28,056 bases of DNA. Source: Chromera velia. Its lineage: Eukaryota > Sar > Chromeraceae. Below the pieces are notes generated by a model. That model was not told where the DNA came from, ran no database searches, and saw only the letters and a program-made list of their open reading frames with translations. Both the position numbers and the translations under genes were made by a program. Position 1 is the first letter of the stretch; each line of letters starts with the position of its first letter. Shown piece after piece: positions 9,206 to 19,900 of this stretch. The stretch spans positions 1 through 28,056 of the forward strand of contig JAHBMJ010001611.1 of NCBI GenBank assembly GCA_018398765.1, read 5' to 3'.

Positions 9206-12055
9206 ATCATCCAGGCCTGCATCTGCAGTCCCGGAGTAGGTTTCGAGAAGCTCTGAATCTCGAGGGTCCTGAAACCCCCGGGCAACGAGCCTCGACTTCG
9301 CAACTCTCTTCCCCTCCTTTAGCTTCCACGTCCGGACCCAACGGAGGGTGATACCCTTCACCCCCGGCTGGGGAGTCAAGGTCTGCGAAGACAAATCAAA
9401 AACAGAACAAACACACCACCGGGCCAGCTCTTTCCGATCTGCCTCTTTGAAAAGACCTTGCTCTATCTCCTCTTTGGTGGCCAAAATGTGTCCTTTCGCT
9501 TTGTTCTCTCTCTGCAAAAGCTTTCTCGCTCTCTCTGCTTTCAAGATGGCACACGCGACTTCAAAGTGCGTGTCCATTGCCTTGTTTATCCGCTCCTCTA
9601 TCAATTTGCATCGCTTCTCTCTGTTCTTCCTCACTGCTACTTTCCTTTGTTTCTTTGTCATCTGTGACCAACGAACAAACTCAGCTGCTCTCGCTTCTTC
9701 GGTAACTTACTCTACCACCCCATCAACGGGGGACGGAAAGTCAACATCAACGGGATCGGCGTTCTCAGCGACAGGCTGAGGGACTGGGGGTTCTGGCTGT
9801 GGAGCCTCCTCTGCAAGGCGCTGCAGAATAGACTCGGGGAGTCTGCCCTCGACAGGCAGATCAAAACGCTCCACGATGTCTTTCTGTGCGATTCGATCAA
9901 ACTCGGCAAGACGAAAAGAACCATATTCCTGCTTTTTCAGTCTCGCAATGCTCGCTCCCCTCAACTGCTGTTCCCCCTCCCTAACTATCTGAGCAGGAAA
10001 GAGGGCACCGTTGGACTCTCTTGTGAGAACGCCCTTCAGCACAGAGGAACGAACACCTCTGGGTGGATCTACAGGAGGCAACTCACCCTCTGCATCCACA
10101 TGGTCTGACAACGCATCATCAGACCCGACCACCCCATCTGTGCGGTCATCATCGGCATCCCACCCAACCCAGAAGTCTCCGTCTGACTCTCTGCTGGGAA
10201 TTTCCTGCTCCTTCCTTCCATCTATTCCCCTTCGGTCAGCATCGAAGTCTCTTGTTCCTACGCCAACCCACTTTTCTAGAACGATGTGAAATGGATGGAC
10301 CCGCAGTGCCTTCCATCTCCCTCCCTGGCAGAAAAGAACCGAAACGACCCTCGGCCCTATTACCCCCCCGAAAAGAACACGCTCACTCTTTTCGAAGGGC
10401 GAGGAACGACGGAAAGAAGGGTCAGTGATGCGCACAACATCACCGTAAGAAATGGAGGGAACGCCAGACGGCCAACCAAACATACACGCATTCGGAGAAC
10501 GGCCGATCGAATTGTGCACCACATCATTCAGTGCATTGGCAACACCCGGTAAGACAGCTGGCCACATGAAAAATAGAATGCGTGCTTGCAATAAAAATTT
10601 GTTCAAAAGAGAAATGAAGGTCGAATTGGCTCTCTCTACGAATGCCTGAACCTCAGGAGTGCCTGGCGGGCCAAATTCATTATCAACCCCCTCATTTTCA
10701 CACACCCAAAGATACCCTTCCTCTCCCGAAAACTCCCCACCGTTGTCTGACCGAACAATCAGAGGCTTTCCGAAACCAGCAACCTCCCAACGGCGGATCC
10801 ACGAAAGTCTTAGAAGGTGCCTCTCTGCATGGTCCTTCGACCGAAGAGCCTTCAGAGAGACGCGACAGAACTTCCAATCAACAATCACGGAGACGTATCT
10901 GAACCCCCCGTAACCCTTCTTCTTTATGTCCTTAATGTTGTGGTAAATGATCCTGTTAAACTTCTCTGAGGGACGCCTGTCCCTCGAAGACGACTCTTCG
11001 TCACTCCCCTCGCTCTCATCGTCACCCCCCACTCCGGAGGGCGCCTCCTCTGCCCCAGCCCTCTTTCTCTTTCCACGCTTCTTGGCCTTCCACCCCCGAT
11101 GCTTCAAACGTCGACGGCGGAAGTTGACTTCCCGACACGCCCTACACTCTCTCCGCACATCCCTGCACTCTTGCAGGCTGTACGAAAGACCGACCCCCTT
11201 CTCTCTCAACGTCAAAAGGAGTCGCTCCCCCGTTGCGTGCGCAAGATGAGAATGCAGCACATATAGGAGATGCTTTCTATTTTCTGCAGAAAAAGACGTC
11301 TCATCTTTCCCTTCCCCCGCACACGCAGAGAAAAAACAAGAATGAAGAGACTTGGCTGGCTGGACTGCCATGTCTGCACTCCTCCTCAAGTACGCCGATG
11401 CCACCCCCCATCGGTCTTTCACCTCAGTCTCAAAAAAGGGAACAAAGGGAACAGAACCAGACTGATTAACAGGCGCAACAAAACGATTGCCATCGATGTC
11501 AGTAAGTCTCAGCCAATTCGGCCTCCTGCTTTCCCCCCCAAGATAAAGCTCTTTCTTTGCACACGCGAAAAGAGCACGACCAACGGACGAGTGAATGACG
11601 GCTTTTTCAGGTACCAGACGCACCCTCCCCGTTTTGTCTTTAACGGGGAGGTGACACGTCTTTACCTTATCACTCTGGAGGCCTGCAACGTCAGAGGCGA
11701 GACGGAACTGCACTGTTCTACTCTCTTCCGACACAACAAACTTCTCACAGCAAGGAGGCAAAAGAGATAAAGAACAACCACTGTCAGTCAATCTTGACTG
11801 ACAGTTGTCTTCCTCTTCTCCTATGAAAGCGACAAGAAAAGCCTCAACAGGATGCACTGGTCTATTCTCCACCACTTCATCAAACTCATCATCAGCAAAC
11901 TTCTCAGCGTTACGGAGGGTGGCTCGAATGAACCCTCCCCGCCCTGCAGCTCTTCTAGAATTTGCCCTACGTTCCGGGGAGGAGCTGCTTTGCCCCCTGG
12001 AGGCAGGGATACTCACAAACCCGAACTGGCAGAGGAGGAGGACATCTCGTCCCAT
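9206..12055 (-). pseudogene. Ty1/copia-type pol (protease, integrase, truncated RT)
   Basis: This is a polyprotein in the copia order. The protease active site is LTDSGCSLS (about 11790). A GAG-pre-integrase zinc region, LYVLHSHLAHATGERLL, follows with CRDVRRECRAC. The integrase core has YGGFRYVSVIVD, the second catalytic Asp in RSDNGGEF and the catalytic Glu in VQAFVERANS. The first catalytic Asp is expected in the HxD motif before IKDIKKKGYGG, but the residue there is Asn (IIYHN), so integrase is probably dead. After an acidic linker a TAA at 9709-9707 interrupts the frame. The same frame resumes with TEEARAAEFVRWSQMTKK and reaches the RT start, TLRWVRTWKLKEGKRVAKSR then LVARGFQ. RT is cut off at about 9206 by repeat copy B, and no 3' LTR is seen. 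The frame starts at ATG 12055, directly after a TAA. Confidence 0.9.
11780..11805. repeat. Perfect hairpin over the protease active-site codons
   Basis: ACTGTCAGTCA (11780-11790) and TGACTGACAGT (11795-11805) are 11-bp inverted arms around a 4-base loop. On the minus strand they encode the residues around LTDSG, the protease active site. Confidence 0.85.
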
Positions 12056-12093
12056 TTATCCCCCTTTCTCATGTTAAAGGTGGTACCGGAGAC

Positions 12094-13077
12094 TCATGGA
12101 ATCGCTGCCCCGGCGGCCTCTCTCCCCCGCTGTCTCTTCTTTGGGCAGCAGCTCACAAAATGCCCCTTCTCCCCACACCCAGGCATGTCTTTCATGCTGC
12201 AGGTGGCGTTCTTGGCAGGGCACTTGTCTCCCCTGTGCACAAACCCGCAGCTGGAGCAGCGGGAACCGGAGGGCCCGGATGGGGAGCTGCTGGATGAAGC
12301 AGCATTGGCATCATTGGAGGGAGTCACTTCCCTCTTGCCCTTTCCTTTCTTTCCCTTCTTCGCACGTCCCTCTGCCGCCCCAGAAAACTCCTGGTGCTTG
12401 GGAGGTGGGGTCATCTTGGGCTTAGACGACTCCTCCACCTGCCTGCCAACCCTCTTCCCATGGAAGATCTTGGCATCCTCGACGAGACAGGGACGGATCT
12501 CGGCATACGTCAGAGCATCGGACTCCTTCTTCAATTCACTGGCTGCCCTCCTCACTCCATCCAGCCACTCCTTGTCCAAGCACATCTTCTCAAGAGTGCG
12601 CTTTTGAGTGGAAGGATCAGGCTTGTAGCCTTTCACCTTTGCCTTAGCAAAGAGCTTGTCCTCCTTCACCAGAGCCTGGAAAAGGTCGTCTCCCCTCTCT
12701 CTCTTCATCACAATATACCTCTCCTCGAACTGTCTGCGCTCCGATTCCTTGGGATCAAGAATCGTAGCGGCGACAGCGGCGAGAAGATCCTCCCTAAACT
12801 TCTGCTCCTGCTCTTCGATGGTGAGCGTGCTGTCTTTGAGGTCGTCGAACTTCTTAAAAGTACGCAATAACGCCAAGGTCTAGAGCTCTTTCCTCTCATC
12901 ATCATCCGGAATAAACTTGGCCTTGAGCTGGAACTTGGCAAACTTCAGGAACTCTCTCCTCCAAAGGTCGAAACCTTCCATGGAGTTCAGTTTGTTCACC
13001 CAGTTGAAGTCATGGGGCTTGGGAGGAGAAGGGGAAGCACCGGCAGCTGCAGGAACCTGAGAGTTGTCTCCTGGCAT
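12094..13077 (-). pseudogene. Ty1/copia-type gag with zinc knuckles
   Basis: This is the nucleocapsid/capsid part of the same element. I place the start at the ATG at 13077 (MPGDNSQVPAAAGASPSP). The capsid-like part reads FNWVNKLNSMEGFDLWRREF and is broken by one in-frame TAG at 12882-12880. The frame then continues with FKKFDDLKDSTLTIEEQEQK and EWLDGVRRAASELKKES. A basic, Ser-rich linker precedes a cysteine cluster: CSSCGFVHRGDKC (CX2CX3HX4C) and CGEKGHFVSCC (CX4H type), a likely RNA-binding knuckle pair. It stops at TGA 12096-12094, 39 bases before the pol ATG and in another frame, so pol would need reinitiation or a frameshift. The single nonsense codon is the only visible lesion. Confidence 0.85.
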
Positions 13078-13117
13078 TTCGAGACGTCTGCAACAAAAAG
13101 AGAACAAAACGTTTGAG

Positions 13118-13135
13118 CCCGCGTGGAGAACACCA
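13118..13135 (-). other. Candidate tRNA primer binding site of the copia element
   Basis: On the minus strand this reads TGGTGTTCTCCACGCGGG, 41 bases upstream of the gag ATG. The plus strand correspondingly ends ...GAGAACACCA, as a tRNA 3' end would. Position and the TGG start fit a primer binding site. The tRNA is not identified and the adjacent LTR end does not show the usual CA. Confidence 0.4.
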
Positions 13136-13330
13136 AATTATAATGGTGTGAATGTTCTCTAGACATCTAGAAGGCTGCCGCTACTCAACGCACACGATAC
13201 ATAAGGGTCTGTTCAAACTCACCGTATGCATTGCTCCCTTTCCGAGAGGTTCCTTTGCTGATCGATCTAGAAGCCTCAATTAATTCAGGCTGGAGACGAG
13301 ACGCGCACACAAGCTGCCTATGAGAACGTG
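13136..13330 (-). other. Probable remnant of the 5' LTR or leader of the copia element
   Basis: This noncoding stretch is located where the 5' LTR should be. Its limits cannot be set because the 3' LTR is missing from the window, so no pair can be compared. Confidence 0.3.
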
Positions 13331-14354
13331 TGTCTAAAATGCGTGGTGTCCGTTTATCTTACGATCTGCATTGTCTGACGCATGACAACAGACTGACAAC
13401 TCTCAATCATACAACCATCAGATCAATCAGTCTGAATCAACTCCGTCTCCTCAGCAAAGCACGTGGCCCCCGCACGCTTGCACATGCCGTGGCCCCCCCA
13501 GAAATTCACGCCGCGGTATCTGATTGGGCCGCGCACGTCAGCCCCGCCCCGACCATCACATTCACACATGTCGCCTCAAATCCCTTCATTACCTCAGGTG
13601 CCAGCATGCATCTTGCTGCCAGTACGTTGACTGCGCACGGGGAGCCCAGAGCAGCAAACGTAAACCCGAAGAAAACGATGGGCAAGGAAAGAAGTCTTAT
13701 TATCGGTCAGTTAAATTTCTATAAACAACAAATTCTAGCAACACAGGTGTACACAGCGATCTGCACAGGGGATACAACCAAACTAACACTATCTATGAAT
13801 ATATACACGTGCACTGCAGAGATCTCTTATGACGTCAACCATACATTGAATTGAACAGAGACTGTGGCAGTCCGAGCATAGTGAGAGCTCTGTCAGACAT
13901 TGTCATGCAGACGATGGAAAACGCACGAGGCGAACTATACGGCGAACTAACGTAACATGCTCGCGCCGTGGCCCCCGGCTTTCCGCGGGCCATGGCGGAC
14001 ATGCCGTGTCGAGCCGCGCGGTGCGACAACGTGCCACTCACGACTCCATGCAAGTTCTTTCCGGGGCCATTTGATTCAGAGTGCGTGAGGCTCAGTATCA
14101 CAGCTAGTGCTTTTATAATTTCTTTTTTCTTTTGCACATGCATGCATGCGCATATGCGTGGCTTGTATATGATTGTCTTACCTCAATCGATCGAACGATC
14201 GGATCGATTGCCTTGTGAAGGCAGAAGGTACGCGTAGACTGCGGCTACAAGCCCTATGCAGATGCAGTCAGACATGTAGACAGTCAGGACAAAGCTACTC
14301 TGATCATTTGAACACAACAGCGCAAGCGAGAAAGCAGCACGAGAAGATTTAGAG
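13331..14354. other. Intergenic region upstream of the channel gene
   Basis: No convincing gene. Open frames here lack family features and look compositional. It has GC-rich patches (about 13460-13560 and 13950-14050, both containing GCCGTGGCCCCC). A perfect 9-bp inverted repeat, CAATCGATC and GATCGATTG (14184-14192 and 14202-14210), has another CGATCG pair inside it. The region should hold the channel promoter and 5' UTR, but no core promoter element is recognisable. Confidence 0.5.
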
Positions 14355-16150
14355 ATGTTCTACGCCCCCAAGAACAGAGGGGCAGCAGGGGGGAAGGACA
14401 TGAAGTCCCACCCTGCAAGATCGAATTCTGGGGGCGCCATGATTGGGGTCTTCAGCGGGCCATTGAAGGACAAAGATAAGGAGGAGGGAGGGCACGATGA
14501 GGAGGGACATGAGGACAGCAATCTGAATAGAGTGAAGAGCAGGATCAATGGCCCAGAATCACCTGTGTTTGAATCCGAGAAGGAAAGAAGGAGAAGGATG
14601 CTCTTGGAGAAGATTGCAGAGAGGGGATGGCTCTCACGTCAGTCAAAAGAGGATCTTTCGCCTCATCCCGTCTGCTCGTGTGCGTTTGCAGACTGTCCCG
14701 CATCTGCATGCATGCATGTATATGCTTGCAGAAAAGCTGGGGAGCGTGTTCTCCTCCACAATCTACGAGTGGACAATGGCAGCTGTGATTCTGGTCAACG
14801 CTGTCATCATCGGGTTGGCCACAGACAGGGGAGAACCATACAGGATGCTGGACAATGTGGTCAGTCAGTGAAGAATCAGCAAGACAGTCAGGCAGCAAAG
14901 ATACATGAGTTAAAGTAAGCCCCGCGCAGGTCAGTCAGCATCACCGAGGAGCAGTTCGTTACCTCACCCTTGGACATGCAGCCTTTGTCTGCCTCGTCCT
15001 CTCGTAGCCCCTTTCTTTCGGGCGGTGACGTGTCTTTCCTCTTTTGCGTGCCAGTTTTCCGACATCCTGCTGTCCTGTCCGGCCATAAAGTTCGAAAGCG
15101 CCAGCTGTGTGCGGAACTGCCTTGCGTGTGACAACAGCTGTCTGTTAATATTGGGAGATGTTCTCGTGGCCGTCTGATGTTCTTTCCCGTGCAGGCCTTC
15201 ATTCCTCTTTTCACGGTCGAATGGGTGAGTCTGGAATTCGCATCCCGACTGACTTGTATTCTTCCTGTTTCTGGCGCCTTTGTTCGCCTTTGGTCGCTTG
15301 AGACAAGAAGGACAGCGAGAAACTGGGATTGGGGGGGGGGGTTCGGATGGAAACAAGGAGGGAATAAGGTCCTTTGCCCATCTTTCTTCATCACCGAATT
15401 TCGCTCTTTTTGGATTCCTTCTTTCATCGCATCGAAGGACTTCTTTCTCTCACCGGTATGTTTGTTCTCGTAAACCTTGACTTGTGTGCAGCTTCTGAAA
15501 TGGTACTGCTACAGATGGCAGTACTACACAGATTCATGGAACATTTTCGACTTCATTCTCGTCCTGGCCTCTTGGGCAGATTGGGTCTGTCACTGAATTG
15601 GGAATATCCTTTTTGGTTCTTTGAGTTTTTACCCCATGTGCGTCTGGATACCTCATTCGGCTCCCTGGTTTCTCCTGTCTCCGGGTCTGCTTCACTTTTT
15701 CCTCTAGGACCTCTGGCAGGAACAACAGCACATCCGGCCACACGAATTTCCACGAATTCAGCAACCACCAGTTCCCAGAATAACTCACCCACTGGATGCG
15801 AGTGCCTTAACTCGATACCATGTCTCGCTCTCTCTCGTTGAATCTGTTGCAGGCGGTGACTCTCTCTTCAGACGGGGAGGACGTCTCTGCCCTGACGGCC
15901 CTCCGGTGCGCCCGTATCGTTCGTATCGTTCGGATCTTTCGGTTAACCCGTGTGTCCAGAGACCTAGAGCTGCTCCTGAAGGGAATCATGGCGGCCTTCA
16001 AGTCAGTCAATTAGACCAGACAGGCGGGACGGGTAGAGTGAAGTTCTCTGAGGGGTTGTGAATCCATGGATGCAAGCAGTTTCGTACTTCTCCCCCCCTG
16101 AGCTTTGTTTTTATTTAAATGAGCGAGTGAATGCGTGGATGAGACACGGC

Positions 16151-16223
<73 letters not shown>

Positions 16224-16740
16224 TCGTGCGTTTTTCTCCTGCAGCTGCCGCCACCAGTGTTGGTTGTTTTGCTTCTGCAACCCACGCATCACTTGCAACA
16301 TTTGCTTGAATGCATCTTCTTACATGTGTACTCAGACGAATATACACACCACCTTTCCACTTCATGGTGCTGCATTGCAGGGCCCTGTTCTGGGTTGTGA
16401 TCGTGCTGGTGATCATGATATACTCCCTCGGGGTCTTCTTCACAACCATCTATGAACCTGATTCGTGCGTCAGCTCTTCCCTTTCTCGCTCCTTGTTTGA
16501 CGAATTGAAATGTCGTGAGATGCTCTCCTGGATTGGTTTTCCAGAAAATAGGCAGACAGAAAAAGATTCTCACTCAGTGAGGCTTTGGGTGTGGTGCATC
16601 TGTCTCGCTTCTTTCAGCTTTATAGGTAGCTGCAGTACAACTTTTGACGGGCTTGCCTTCATCTATCATGTATAGGGTACTCTTGTGATAACCTGTCGGG
16701 TCAGACGAACATTCTCTGGACATTTAGCTGCTAATGTTTG

Positions 16741-16822
<82 letters not shown>

Positions 16823-16855
16823 AGTGTGCGCGCGCGTGTGTATGTGTGTGTGTGT

Positions 16856-16891
<36 letters not shown>

Positions 16892-16900
16892 ATGTGTGTG

Positions 16901-16932
<32 letters not shown>

Positions 16933-19900
16933 GTGTGGGAGTGTGTGTGTGTGTGTGTGTATGTGTGTGTATATATGTGCTTGCAGAGACGACCCCTTGA
17001 TCGACGAGTACTTTGGGAGCGTACCGAAATCAATGCTCACTGTGAGTAAGCTCCTTGGTTCCCACAGCTTTGTTTTCTCTCTTGTGTCCGTCCAGCTCTG
17101 TGTTCATGCATCTTGATTTTTCCACTGGGGGGGCAGGTACTGTCGGCGGTTTGTCGGTGGTTGCCGGTCGAGCTTTCTTCGCTTTGTCTATCCATCCGTC
17201 TCCCTGCCTGCCTCCTCCATATTTTTGTGTGTTTCTTTCGCTTTCTGCGCGGTCTTTTGCCCCAGTCACAGGCCTTGGTGTTGTGTGTTTGTCGATTGGC
17301 TCACATGACAGAAAGGAATGATCAATTCACAAGGCATATATGTCTTCTTTCTGAATGCATCGAAAGGTTTTTTTTTTCCCTGATCGAATGATTTATCCGT
17401 CCCTCCATCTTCCCCCCCGGCCTAGCTGGGCGGATGTGCATGCATGATGCAGCTGTTCCAAATCATGACTTTGGAGTATGCGTTTATTTTCATAGAAAAG
17501 AATTCTGTGTGAAAATAAACGTGTGCTTGCATCTGCATGCAGCTGTTCCAAATCATGACGCTGGAGTCCTGGACGAATGGGATCGTCAGACCGGCAGAGA
17601 AGGTTCGTTCGTTCCTGTTCCTTGGTTTTTGTTGGAATAGGTGCTTAGACACACAAATATGGGGGGAGAGGGAAGGAGGCAGGGCGGTGATGGAATCGTT
17701 TAATCTGCATTTCGTTGCTGTGCTGTGGGGTTAGAGCAGGGTGCATCAGTTTGCAGCACAGGTACCAAATGCGTATGAAATCAAAGATACGCATTAATTC
17801 CTTTTGCATTTGTGTGCAGGCCTCCCCGGGGAAAGTGATGTTGTTCATTGTTTACGTCTTTCTTTCAACTTTCGGACTTCTCAACGTCCTTACTGGTGAG
17901 TTGATCGAGAAGCATCTTTTATCAGCTATGGGCATGATTCATCCTCGCTGTGTGATGACCGTTCCGTCTTCTTTCCTGTCCCTCCTGTTCTTTCCTGAGT
18001 GACCCGATTTCTTGTTTTTGTTTTGTATACAGTCAGTGTTGGAGAGCCTGTTTGGCCGTTGGCGTGTATTTGGTTTCGTTCTAGTTCTTTTGACCTCTAG
18101 TCGCCTTGTCTCTTTCTCTTTCCCTGTCGCTCCCCACACACGCACACAAGTAGCCAGTTGCACAGTCTTCTTTTTGTGACACAACCCAAAAGAGGATCCA
18201 CTTTTGCCTCGCTGTCGGTCCCTCTTGACGCATTACCGCATCTTCTCCAACTGACCACCTTCTGGATGATGGCAAATCAATCGACTGTCTCCGTCCTGTT
18301 TCTACGTGCAGCCATTTTCGTCGAAAACACGATCGCGCAGTCAAAAGAAGATGACGAAGAGAAGCAGAGGCTGGCAATCAAGGAGAAACAAGTGACAGTC
18401 AAACTTCTTACAGATGTCAGTCAGTCAGTCAGCTTTCCATCCAAGGAAGGAATTTGATTTCAAAGGAAGAAATTTGTCTCGGAAGGCAGACAGGGGAAGG
18501 GTGTTTCTCCGAAAGCTCCGTTGTCATCAGGGAGAACTTTGCGTACCTGCATGTGGCTAGTCAGGTGTACTGTGTGGCTTAGAGCAGACTCGCCTAACTC
18601 TGTTCTGAAGGCTTCCTTATTGAATGCTTCTTTCTTGCCACTCGCCCACCCTGCAGCTGATCCAAGAGGCAGTGCATGCATGCATGCATTCATACAAAAT
18701 TCTTTTTCTTTGTATGAAAGAAAATGCATGCCCACCCTGCAGCTGATCCAAGAGGCAGACGTGGACGGTAGTGGAACTTTGACGAGAGAGGAGTTGGAGG
18801 ACATGATGGACAAACCGGAGGTAGGTGTATCTGTAATATGTGTACGTGTTCTGTCTGTGTACTTCGTGTATGCTCGTGTAGATGTGCCCCTTTGTTTCAG
18901 CTGCGTTCTTCAAACATTCGCTGCTTGCAACAGACGATTGAGTTCGGCAGACCACAAAAATGACCAAAGACCAGTCAATGATCTCCAGAGCTGAAGGGAA
19001 ACAAAGAGGAATTAGGAAAAAGAGAAACACGCTCCGAGAAGTAGTCTAGCTGGACTCGCAGTCACTGCAGCAAGCGTCCAAGCAAGCCGGCAATAGAAGC
19101 AAATCTGAGTTGCTTTTCTTGTTTACATGGGGAGATAATTAAAAAAAGAACGAAGTTCCAACCACAACAGGAAACAGGAAGCAGAAGCGCATGCAAGTAC
19201 GTCGATTGAGAGACAGACAAAGAACCCGTGCACTGTCCCTGCAGTCCCCTCCCTTGGGCATTTGTGAATGAAAAGAATCACTCACTGCATTCCTCATGCA
19301 AATGTATGTATGCAGTTCTTTTCGAAGTTGTTGAAATTGGACCTCGAACAGGATGAGGCCATCGCGCTCCATGAGGTCTGTACGGCAAGAAAGAGACCTG
19401 AGATTGTTGTTATTCGGCCTCCTGTAATTTACCTGGGTGTCCCTCGGCCTGTCGGTATTCTTGGATCTCACTCTCTGGCTCTCTATCCGTTTTCTCTCTA
19501 TTTCATTTTCTGTCTATTTCCCTTTCGGGCTCTCTATTCGTTTTCTGTCTATTTCTTCGTCTTTAGCAAAACTTGCAGACTGGTGCGAGGGCGGATGGTC
19601 GGATTGATGGACAGATAGAGACGGAGAAACTGAGGAACGGAGGGATTGAGGGCATGCACCCATGCACGCATGCATGATGAATGAATGAATGAATGAATGA
19701 ATGAATGAATGAATGAATGCAGATTTTGGACGTCGACGGAACAGGAGAGGTCCCCGCAGATGACTGGATCAAAGCCTGCATGGACGCTCGGGGCATGGCA
19801 AAGGCACTCGATGTGATGAGAGCCCAATCCGAACAGACGAAGGTCTCGAAAGAACTCGAGAGACAACTATTTCGGACAGAGGTCGGTCGAGTGTACTTCT

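Noticed and set aside
9348-13107. Several plus-strand open frames of 80-250 codons
   Set aside because: They are antisense shadows of the copia gag-pol frames, whose motifs are unambiguous on the minus strand.
13330-13854. Open frame of 174 codons upstream of the channel gene
   Set aside because: Low-information composition, no domain, no splice or context support.
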